Source: Sinorhizobium medicae (GTDB lineage: Bacteria; Pseudomonadota; Alphaproteobacteria; Rhizobiales; Rhizobiaceae). Taken from it: DNA of 64,000 bases. The stretch is taken from positions 310,001 through 374,000 of the forward strand of contig NZ_VITA01000004.1 of assembly GCF_007827695.1 (NCBI RefSeq), read 5' to 3'. This document shows positions 1 to 8,200 of the stretch, piece by piece; the first letter of the stretch is position 1; every line of letters starts with the position of its first letter. Both the position numbers and the translations under genes were made by a program. The notes beneath the pieces are model-generated. The model saw only the letters and a program-made list of their open reading frames with translations, had not been told where the DNA came from and did not search any database.

Positions 1-57
1 CTCCTCGCCGGTCATCGGGCCGGCTTTTGTGCCGCCCGCTGTCACGACGTTTGCCAT
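1..57 (-). CDS. 5' end of a leftward gene cut by the window edge
   Basis: Only 19 codons are visible, reading MANVVTAGGTKAGPMTGEE. An ATG at 57 is preceded by GGAGG (complement of 67-71) with a 9-base spacer, a strong ribosome binding site, so a real gene start is likely. The N-terminus with PMTGEE resembles starts I associate with MHS-type MFS permeases of rhizobia, but 19 residues are too few to assign a function. It is divergent from asd. Confidence 0.5.
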   Translation of the reverse strand, partial: MANVVTAGGTKAGPMTGEE

Positions 58-72
58 TATGATATTCCTCCA

Positions 73-92
73 CTCCAAAATATATATTGGAG
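73..92. repeat. Inverted repeat CTCCAA-N8-TTGGAG
   Basis: Six-base arms CTCCAA (73-78) and TTGGAG (87-92) flank an all-A/T centre, just upstream of the ribosome binding site of the leftward gene at 57. It could be an operator or a 5' leader hairpin. No regulator can be named. Confidence 0.35.
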
Positions 93-634
93 CGCCCATC
101 TCCCGGTCCGGACATTCCTCCCTGAACGTCGGGGTCCCCTTTGACGCCCGGGCATGGTGCGCCTCGTATCAAGATGTCAGAAAAGAGGCGCGCGAGGCAG
201 AGATGCTTTGGGCTTATGACTTTCGTCTAAGACGGTCGTCGTGCCGCCGCTCCTGATGGAGGCGGCTTGAGGACGCGACGGCGATGCGCACCGCTGAAGG
301 CGTTAAGCAAATTCGAAGTGCCGGCGAAGCCCGCCCACGACCCGCGGCGACTTGACTCTTCCCGAAAAGCCGGTAAGAGCAGCGGCGAACGAGGAAACCG
401 TCATGCGACCGATCGGTCCGTCCATCGCTGGGCTTCATCTGCCGGCCTGCATCGCCGGGCGGATCAGCCATTTCTCGCTCGCTAGCAAAACCACGGCCAA
501 AACGACGACGAAAACCGTCTGACGTCTCTGGCCTCCGCTCTCTCCCCGGTACGGCCGGGGACAGGAACTTCGCGGTCGGACCGCGCGGTTTCACCCTCCA
601 CCCGATGAGGAGAGACAGAAAGAGAGCTTAGATC
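93..634. other. Non-coding stretch upstream of asd
   Basis: This ~540-base stretch separates the leftward gene at 57 from asd. Short open frames cross it on both strands, but none has a convincing start, ribosome binding site or recognisable product. It should hold divergent promoters. I see no RNA gene or clear regulatory motif beyond the palindrome at 73-92. A GAGAGC element sits just before the asd ATG. Confidence 0.5.
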
Positions 635-1669
635 ATGGGTTTCAAAATTGCTGTCGCAGGCGCCACCGGCAATGTCGGCCGGGAGATGCTGAACATTCTT
701 TCCGAGCGCGGTTTCCCGGCGGATGAAGTGGTGGCGCTCGCCTCCTCGCGTTCGGTCGGCACCGAGGTTTCTTACGGCGACAAGACGCTGAGAGTCACGA
801 ATCTCGACACCTATGATTTTTCCGATACTGATATCTGCCTGATGTCGGCCGGCGGCGCCGTCTCGCAGAAATACTCGCCGAAGATCGGTCGGGAGGGCTG
901 CGTCGTTATCGATAATTCCTCGGCCTGGCGCTATGACTCCGAGGTTCCGTTGATCGTGCCGGAGGTGAACGCGGATGCAATCTCGATGTTCTCCAAGAAG
1001 AACATCATCGCCAATCCGAATTGTTCGACGGCACAGCTCGTCGTCGCGCTGAAGCCGCTGCACGACCGCGCCAAGATCAAGCGCGTCGTCGTTTCCACCT
1101 ATCAATCGGTTTCCGGCGCCGGCAAGGACGGCATGGACGAGCTCTTCAATCAGACGCGCGCCGTCTTCGTCGCCGATCCGATCGAGAGCAAGAAATTCAC
1201 CAAGCGTATCGCCTTCAACGTCATCCCGCACATCGACGTTTTCATGGAGGATGGCTATACCAAGGAAGAATGGAAGGTTCTGGCCGAGACCAAGAAGATG
1301 CTCGACCCGAAGATCAAGGTGACCTGCACGGCCGTGCGCGTACCGGTCTTCATCGGCCATTCCGAATCGGTCAATATCGAATTCGAGAACGAGATCACTG
1401 CCGATGAAGCGCGCGAGATCCTGCGTGAAGCACCGGGTTGCCTCGTCGTCGACAAGCATGAGAACGGCGGCTATGTGACGCCTTACGAATGCGCCGGCGA
1501 GGACGCAACCTATATCTCGCGCATCCGCGAGGATGCGACCGTCGAAAACGGCCTGAACATATGGATCGTCTCCGACAACCTGCGCAAGGGCGCGGCGCTC
1601 AACGCGGTGCAGATCGCCGAGCTCCTGGTGAACCGTGGCCTGATCAAGCCGCGCAAGCAGGCGGCTTGA
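635..1669 (+). CDS. asd: Aspartate-semialdehyde dehydrogenase
   Basis: Reductively dephosphorylates L-aspartyl-4-phosphate to aspartate semialdehyde with NADPH, the branch point to lysine/diaminopimelate, threonine and methionine. The 344-residue protein starts with the nucleotide-binding loop GATGNVGREM (from about residue 9). The catalytic cysteine is in NPNCSTAQ (C130), and the general-base histidine is near residue 242 in VFIGHSESVN. Length is normal for the Gram-negative family. The ATG follows a purine-rich stretch (GAGAGACAGAAAGAGAGC). The gene is monocistronic, with a hairpin terminator directly downstream. Confidence 0.96.
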   Translation: MGFKIAVAGATGNVGREMLNILSERGFPADEVVALASSRSVGTEVSYGDKTLRVTNLDTYDFSDTDICLMSAGGAVSQKYSPKIGREGCVVIDNSSAWRYDSEVPLIVPEVNADAISMFSKKNIIANPNCSTAQLVVALKPLHDRAKIKRVVVSTYQSVSGAGKDGMDELFNQTRAVFVADPIESKKFTKRIAFNVIPHIDVFMEDGYTKEEWKVLAETKKMLDPKIKVTCTAVRVPVFIGHSESVNIEFENEITADEAREILREAPGCLVVDKHENGGYVTPYECAGEDATYISRIREDATVENGLNIWIVSDNLRKGAALNAVQIAELLVNRGLIKPRKQAA

Positions 1670-1696
1670 CCGGCTTCGGCTGGCCTCGATTCTTAG

Positions 1697-1731
1697 CCCC
1701 GCCTTTCTCGCTACGGCGACAGGCGGGGTTT
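1697..1731 (+). terminator. Probable rho-independent terminator of asd
   Basis: Eight-base arms CCCCGCCT (1697-1704) and AGGCGGGG (721-728 of the second thousand) enclose a 16-base loop followed by only three T residues. It lies 28 bases after the asd stop. The long loop and short T-run make it moderate. Confidence 0.55.
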
Positions 1732-1753
1732 CGCAGTTCTTTCGGCAGGCGAC

Positions 1754-1769
1754 GGATTCACGTGAAACC
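1754..1769. other. parS-like ParB-binding site 1
   Basis: GGATTCACGTGAAACC, against the general bacterial parS consensus TGTTTCACGTGAAACA: the core and right arm are kept, and the left arm has T3 changed to A. That change creates GATTC, a GANTC methylation site. It is intergenic between asd and the transglycosylase gene, about 36 kb from the origin candidate. Confidence 0.7.
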
Positions 1770-1826
1770 TCAGCCGGCAGCGGATATTTCGAAGGCATCA
1801 CATTCGGGCAATCGACGGGGTATTTT

Positions 1827-2648
1827 ATGCACAAGGTGAAGATCGCAGCAGCCGGCCTTGCGGCCCTTATCTCAATCGCAGTTCTCCCGGGATCCGCCAG
1901 CGCGGCTCAGTGCGGCAATGACGGGAGCGGTTTCTCGGCCTGGCTGTCGGAGTTTAAGCGCGAAGCCGCAGGGAACGGCATCAATCCTTCCGTTGTCGAG
2001 CAGGCGCTCGCCAACGTCTCCTACAGCAGAGCAACGATTCGCGCCGATCGCGGCCAGAAGAGCTTCAAGCTGTCGCTCGACCAGTTCATGCAGAAGCGCG
2101 GCGGCCAGGTCATCATTTCGCGTGGCAAGAAGTTGCGGGCGCAAAATGCCCGGCTCTTCCAGAGCATCGAGCAGCGCTACGGCGTCCCCGCCGGCCCGTT
2201 GATCGCCATCTGGGGCATGGAGACCGGCTTCGGCTCGTTCTTGGGCAAGGAGCACACGCTCTCGGCCGTCTCGACGCTCGCCTATGACTGCCGCCGTTCG
2301 GATTATTTCACCAACCAGCTTTACGCCGCCCTCCAGCTCGTCGAGCGCGGCGATCTCAGCCCGGCGGCCCGCGGGGCGGCCCACGGCGAAATCGGCCAGA
2401 CCCAATTTCTCCCGGTGAACGTTCTGAAATACGGCGTGGACGGCGACGGCAACGGCCATGTCGACATGGTCCGCTCCAAGGCGGACGCGCTTGCCTCGAC
2501 TGCAAATTTCCTGCGCGGACACGGCTGGCAGCCGGGCGGCGGCTATCAGCCGGGCCAGGTCAACTTCGCCGCCATTCAGGGCTGGAACGCTGCCAGCGTC
2601 TACCAGCAGGCGATCGCCATCATCGGCGCCGCAATAGATGGTGGCTGA
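1827..2648 (+). CDS. Periplasmic lytic murein transglycosylase, MltB/SLT-2 type
   Basis: Cleaves the MurNAc-GlcNAc bond of peptidoglycan, forming 1,6-anhydro-muramyl ends. The 273-residue product opens with a Sec signal peptide (about residues 1-26, ending ASA). The catalytic glutamate is E132 in WGMETGFGSF, and the family motif GEIGQTQFLP follows. It is soluble rather than a lipoprotein, since no lipobox is visible, and shorter than E. coli MltB. It stands alone between a parS-like site and a transposase remnant. Confidence 0.9.
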   Translation: MHKVKIAAAGLAALISIAVLPGSASAAQCGNDGSGFSAWLSEFKREAAGNGINPSVVEQALANVSYSRATIRADRGQKSFKLSLDQFMQKRGGQVIISRGKKLRAQNARLFQSIEQRYGVPAGPLIAIWGMETGFGSFLGKEHTLSAVSTLAYDCRRSDYFTNQLYAALQLVERGDLSPAARGAAHGEIGQTQFLPVNVLKYGVDGDGNGHVDMVRSKADALASTANFLRGHGWQPGGGYQPGQVNFAAIQGWNAASVYQQAIAIIGAAIDGG

Positions 2649-2796
2649 AAACGAAGCTAGAAAGGGTGGGCGGTTTTCCACCCGCGGCCCGCTCTCGCTA
2701 GACTAGAGTCGGTCAGCCTTAAGCTGAATCGCCTGGGGATTCCCTTTTTGCTGCGATTGTCGTTCAAGATCATTGCTGGCGAGCAGGCCAGCAATG

Positions 2797-3092
2797 ATGG
2801 CGCGACCTGTTCTCTGGATTTACGCCAGCGCGTCGCCGACGCATTGGCCGGAGGCATGACGGTGCGGGCGGCCGCGTTGCGCTTTGGAATATCCGCGGCG
2901 ACGGCGGTGCGGATCGGCCAGCGCGAGCGGTCCGGCCGCGGTTTGGCGCCGGCCAAGATGGGTGGCCATGTCAAACCCATGCTGCGGGGCGCGGCGGCCG
3001 ATGAGGTTCACCGCCGGCTGGCGGCCAAGCCTGATTGGATGGTGCGGGCGCTTGCCGCCGATCTGGGTAGCGAGCACCAACGCAACAGATGA
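2797..3092 (+). pseudogene. Remnant of an IS630-type transposase (frameshifted and truncated)
   Basis: The frame ending at 3092 encodes SLDLRQRVADALAGG followed by an IS630-like helix-turn-helix (RAAALRFGISAATAVRI) and the KMGGH motif. The natural start MARP, at ATG 2797, is in another frame and joins SLDL only after a one-base shift near 2808. The protein ends at residue ~90 of the usual ~310, before the DDE catalytic residues. Upstream sequence from about 2715 looks like the insertion sequence leader. This is an old, inactive fragment; no right end is recognisable. Confidence 0.75.
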
Positions 3093-3202
3093 GTTCCCAG
3101 GACGTTCCGAAATACTATGCTGTACGGCGGTTCCACCCTGCTTTTCCTAAGTGCCCCGACAGAAATCGCGAAGACACGAAAGGACGTGTCGCTCTTTTGC
3201 TC

Positions 3203-3226
3203 TTTCTCCGCCGGCCGGCGGAGAAA
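3203..3226. repeat. 24-base perfect palindrome
   Basis: TTTCTCCGCCGG is followed directly by its reverse complement CCGGCGGAGAAA. It lies 27 bases beyond the carbonic anhydrase stop, so it may act as its 3' hairpin, or it may be part of a dispersed palindromic element left by the insertion event. There is no T-run on the carbonic anhydrase strand. Confidence 0.6.
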
Positions 3227-3252
3227 CTCTGATTGCGTTGGGCCCGCCGTCT

Positions 3253-3900
3253 TCACGATCCGGGCCGGGAGAAATCCCCGGTTTTGGCATCCATAACCCA
3301 GAGCTCGCCGGTCGAAATATCGAACCACGCGCCGTGCAGGCGCAGTTTTCCTTTCGACTCGAGAATGTTGACGCAGGGGAATGTCCTGAGATTGGCGATC
3401 GAATTGCGGATCGAAACCCGCTCGAGAGCGCGCTGGCGTTCAGCCTGGGTCATGAGCTCGTTGCTCTGGATCTGTTCGGCGGCGGGCTTCAGCAGGTTCA
3501 TCCAGCGGCCGATGAAATCGCCGGGGGAGAGGGGCTCCGCATCCGGGTCGAGTGCCGCCTTGATGCCGCCGCAGCGCCCGTGCCCCATGACGACGATATT
3601 GGTGACGCGCAGCGACTGGACTGCGAATTCGAGCGCGGCCGAAGTCGAATGATAATGCCCGTCCGGTTCGTATGGCGGCATCATGTTGGCGACGTTGCGC
3701 ACGACGAAGAGTTCTCCCGGGCCGGCATCGAATATCGTTTCGGGTGCCGCACGGGAATCGCAACAGGCGATAACCATCGTCCTTGGTTTCTGGCCGCTCT
3801 CGGCAAGCGTCTTGTAACGCTGCTGCTGTTCGTTGAAGCGGCCGCTCATGAAGTTGCGGTAGCCGGTCAGAAGATGTTCCGGAAAGCCCTGTATATCCAT
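3253..3900 (-). CDS. Beta-class carbonic anhydrase
   Basis: Interconverts CO2 and bicarbonate. Zinc-ligand motifs are clear: CCDSR (Cys46/Cys47-Asp48 of this model) and GHGRCGG (His107, Cys110). The Asp-Arg pair of the active site is in DSR. The 215-residue length fits the family. I chose ATG 3900 (MDIQGFPEHLL), because the helix PEHLLTGYRNF normally begins the protein and GGGG lies before this start. The in-frame ATG at 3936 would add 12 residues but has GGAAG directly touching it. Confidence 0.93.
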   Translation of the reverse strand: MDIQGFPEHLLTGYRNFMSGRFNEQQQRYKTLAESGQKPRTMVIACCDSRAAPETIFDAGPGELFVVRNVANMMPPYEPDGHYHSTSAALEFAVQSLRVTNIVVMGHGRCGGIKAALDPDAEPLSPGDFIGRWMNLLKPAAEQIQSNELMTQAERQRALERVSIRNSIANLRTFPCVNILESKGKLRLHGAWFDISTGELWVMDAKTGDFSRPGS

Positions 3901-4096
3901 CGGTAACCCCGTGTCATCCACTCGTTCATGCTGCATCTTCCGTGGTGCTCGTGTCTCTCATCGGAATTCGAGGAAACTTGCGGATAGCATGCCTGAGAGA
4001 CGGTCAGGGAAGCATGAAGCGTCGAACTGTTACAGCGAGCTTGGCCCAGCGGGAAGGACGAAATGCGACCAGAAGGCAATTCTTCCGTGTCGACCG

Positions 4097-4978
4097 CTAT
4101 TTCTTCCGCGCTTGGCTCGGATGCAGGAGGCGGCGCATCTGGACCATCGCCATCGGCGTCGCCAGGCTCGAAGCATCCTGCTCGAGCGTCAACTCATCGG
4201 CATCCCGTTTGCGGCTTCGCGCGATGATCTCATAGACGCTTGCGGTCGCCATCTGCAGCGCGCGCTCCTCCGGAAGCCCTTCGAGCAGTCGCGCCAGGAA
4301 TACGGCGGAGAGCAGGTCGCCGGTGCCGTTCGGCGGGCTGTCGATCAGCCGGTGCTCGGCGAGCAGGGCATGCCGCCCGGAGAGGTAGAGATTGCCCGTG
4401 CCGCCGCTCATCATCGGGATCGCAGACGTCACGAGTACGCGCGAAGGACCGAGATCGACCGCCGCCTCGAGGAGGTCTGCATTCGTCTCGAGGGCGGCGC
4501 CTGCCAACCAGGAAAGTTCGAACCGGTTGGGTGTGGCGAGCGTCGCAAGCGGCATTAGCAGTTCGCGAATGGCGGTGGCGATCTCTACCGGGACGTAAAG
4601 GCCGCCCGCATCGCCGATGATCGGATCACAGGCATAGAAGAGGTCGGGATTACGTTCGCGCAGCGCCGCCACGAGTCGAGCGACGCCCGCCGCCTGCGCC
4701 GGGGATCCCATATAACCGGAAAGAACCGCGCGCACCTCTCCGATCCAGGGTGCACGGATGAGATCGTCGATGATCGACCGGAAGTCCGCGTCCGGCATGA
4801 TCACCCGCGTCGACGGGCCGTGCCCGGGATGCCAGGGGAGAATGACCGTCGGCAATGCCCAGACCCGGTGCCCAAGCGTTTCCAGAGCGAAGACGGCCGC
4901 CCGGTTGCCGACTGCGCCCCGCACCACATGGCTGGAAATCACGATGATGGCACCGGGCGCGGCAGGCGATTCGGACAT
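4097..4978 (-). CDS. pdxY: Pyridoxal kinase
   Basis: Phosphorylates pyridoxal (and likely pyridoxine/pyridoxamine) to the 5'-phosphate in the vitamin B6 salvage pathway. It belongs to the ribokinase/PfkB-like fold, with the anion-hole motif NGTGDLLSAVF near residue 222 and the substrate region SSHVVRGAVGNRAA near the N-terminus. The start at ATG 4978 (MSESPAAPG) is preceded by GGAGGC-like purines. An upstream in-frame start at 5035 adds a low-complexity tail and is less likely. 293 residues is normal. Confidence 0.9.
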   Translation of the reverse strand: MSESPAAPGAIIVISSHVVRGAVGNRAAVFALETLGHRVWALPTVILPWHPGHGPSTRVIMPDADFRSIIDDLIRAPWIGEVRAVLSGYMGSPAQAAGVARLVAALRERNPDLFYACDPIIGDAGGLYVPVEIATAIRELLMPLATLATPNRFELSWLAGAALETNADLLEAAVDLGPSRVLVTSAIPMMSGGTGNLYLSGRHALLAEHRLIDSPPNGTGDLLSAVFLARLLEGLPEERALQMATASVYEIIARSRKRDADELTLEQDASSLATPMAMVQMRRLLHPSQARKK

Positions 4979-5260
4979 TGGAGGCCCCTTTTTTCCGTTC
5001 TGAATTGTGATCGCCCGGCCCTCACGGCCTGTCAACGGGCTCTCCCGAAGAGTGCCGGTGACATAAGCTTCGGCGATTTCTTGCGTTTCCGCCTTTTTTA
5101 GGAAATTTTCGCAAAATTGCCTTCGATTTAAATGGATTTAGGTGAAATCTTCGTGTTTTTCTCCGAAATCCGGCTCGGTTCTGCCGAAATCCGTCATAAA
5201 AACGGTCGCCAATGATCATGGTTCTGATAGGTTCATCTATCATCAGTGGAGAGCGGTTTG

Positions 5261-8200
5261 ATGGGCGTGAAGTATAATCCGAAGCGGGATCGGCACATCG
5301 ATGCGGCCCGGGCGGCAGGATCCAGATTTGGGGCCGAGACCCTGGCACCTGAAATCCTCTTCGGCGGCGCGAGCAACGACGATCTGGACCAGTACACGCC
5401 CGAAATGCTGGCACTCACCGCGGCCCATGCACGCAGCGAGCTCGCCCGCTGGGACGGCGGCAAGCCGCGGGTGTCGGTGGAGACGGTACCCGGCATTGCC
5501 CCTGGCGGCACCGAGGCCTCGATCATCGCGATCACCGAGCGCAACATGCCCTTCCTTTACGACTCGGTGATGGGAGAAGTGACGAGCACACACCGCGACA
5601 TCCATCTGGCGATCCACCCGATCCTGGTGATGGAAGCCGGCCAGGCGGTGAAGCTGTTTGATCCCGACGAGGGGAGTAGACCCGAGCACCGCGTCAGCCA
5701 CATCCAGATCCATTTGAGCAAGCTGACTCCGCTCGAGGAGCGATCGCTCAGCAAGCGGATTTCGGACGTCTTGGAGCAGGTCCACCAGGCGGTGCACGAT
5801 TGGCCGGCGATGACCGCTCTGCTCGACCAGGCAATGCGGGAGCTGGAGGATTACAACGCGTCCCGCAAGAAGAGCGACCGCGACGAGGCACTGGCTTTCC
5901 TTCGCTGGCTAAGGGACAGCAACTTTACCTTCCTCGGCATGCGGGAATATACCTATTCCGGCAAGGGCGGAGAGGCGACGGTCGAACGCGGCAAGGGCAG
6001 GGGCCTCGGCATCCTGTCCAATCCGGACGTGCGGGTCCTCCGCCAGGGCAAGGACGCGGTGCTGACGACGCCGGAGATCCTCGCTTTTCTCGAGGGTCCC
6101 GACTTCCTGATCGTCACCAAGGCCAATGTGAAGTCGGTCGTGCACCGCCGTGCTCACATGGATTACATTGGCGTCAAACGCTTCGACGCTTCCGGTAACG
6201 TCATCGGAGAGTTGCGTATCGTCGGACTGTTCACCTCGACGGCTTACACCCGGCAGGCATCGGAAATTCCGCTGCTCAGACACAAGATCGAAAAGATCAT
6301 CGATCACTTCGGCTACGATCCGCAGAGCCACTCCGGCAAGACGCTCGCGAATACGCTGGAGTCCTATCCACGCGACGATCTCTTCCAGATCGACATCGGC
6401 CTGCTTGCCGCCTTCTGCGAACAGATCAACGAGCTCGGCGATCGGCCGCGGGTGCGGGTGCTGCCGCGCATAGATCATTTCGACCGCTTCGTTTCCGTCA
6501 TCGTCTTCGTGCCGCGCGAACAATATGACTCCGATGTCCGGGAGAAGCTCGGCGAATATCTGAAAACTGTCTATGACGGCCGCGTCTCGGCCTATTACCC
6601 CGCTTTCCCCGAAGGCGGGCTTGCGCGAGTACACTTCATCATCGGCCGCTCGGGCGGCAAGACGCCACGGGTTCCGCAGGCGAAGCTCGAAGAGGCGGTC
6701 CGCGCCATCGTCACCCGCTGGATCGATCGGTTCAACCTGCTCGCGCGCAAGGAAGGAACGGAAATTTCCGTCGGGGAGGCCTACCAGGCAGCCTTCACAC
6801 CCGCAGAAGCCTATGCCGATCTCGCAGACATCTCGGCCTGCCGGGCCGACGACCCGATCCGCATCTCCTTCTACCATCGGCACCAGGAGAGGCCCGACAC
6901 GCTGGAACTGAAGATCTTCCATGCCGACACGCCCGTTTCGCTGTCGCGCCGTGTGCCGCTTCTCGAAAATCTCGGCTTTCGCGTGATCAGCGAGCAGACC
7001 TACGACATCGGCGTGCGCACTCATGGGGACGAGCCCCGCGAGGTCGTGCTCCACGACATGGAACTGATCCACCGCGACGGGCACACACTCAACCTCGCCA
7101 AGATGGGTCCGAACCTGGAGGAGGCCTTCCTCGCTGCCTGGGACGGCGCGACGGAGGACGACAATTTCAACCGGCTGGTCATGCTGGCTGGGCTAACCGC
7201 CCGCGAGGTGACGGTGCTGCGTGCCTATGCCCGTTATCTGCGCCAGGCAGGCATCACCTATTCCCAGGGTTATATCGCCGATACCCTCAACAAATATCCG
7301 ACGATCGCCGCCGACATCTTCCGGCTCTTCTCCACCCGTATGGATCCGACGACGGAGGTGAAGACGCGCACTAAGAAATGCAACGCCTTGCTGGCGGGGA
7401 TCGAGGAGGCACTGTCAGCCGTGCCCAGCCTCGATGAGGACAGGATTCTGCGCCGATACGTCAACGCGGTCCAGTCGACGCTGCGGACGAATTACTTCCA
7501 GAAGGACGCGGACGGCCGGCCGCGCGCGGTTCTCGCCTTCAAGCTCGACCCGAAACAGCTCGACGGCCTGCCGGAGCCGCGGCCTTTCCGCGAAATCTTC
7601 GTCTATGGCACCGAAGTGGAAGGTGTCCATCTGCGCTTCGGCAAGGTGGCGCGCGGCGGCCTTCGCTGGTCGGACCGGGCACAGGATTACCGCACCGAAG
7701 TGCTCGGTCTGGTCAAGGCGCAGCAGGTGAAGAACGCCGTTATCGTGCCGGTCGGGGCCAAGGGCGGCTTCTATCCCAAGCAGCTGCCTGCCGGCGGCAG
7801 CCGCGACGAGATCTTCAAAGCGGGAACCGAGGCGTACAAGACCTACATCCGCACGCTTCTCTCGGTCACCGATAATATTGTCGGCCAGGAGGTTGTGCCT
7901 CCCGCGGATACGCTGCGGCTCGACGGCGACGACCCCTATTTCGTCGTCGCGGCCGACAAGGGGACAGCGACCTTCTCGGACACGGCGAATGCGCTCGCCC
8001 AGGAAGCGGACTTCTGGCTGGACGACGCCTTCGCGTCCGGCGGTTCCGCAGGCTATGACCACAAGAAAATGGGGATCACCGCCCGCGGGGCATGGGAAGC
8101 CGTCAAGCGGCACTTCCGCGAAATGGATGTCGACATCCAGACCACGCCTTTCACAGTCGCCGGCGTCGGCGACATGTCGGGCGACGTCTTCGGCAACGGC

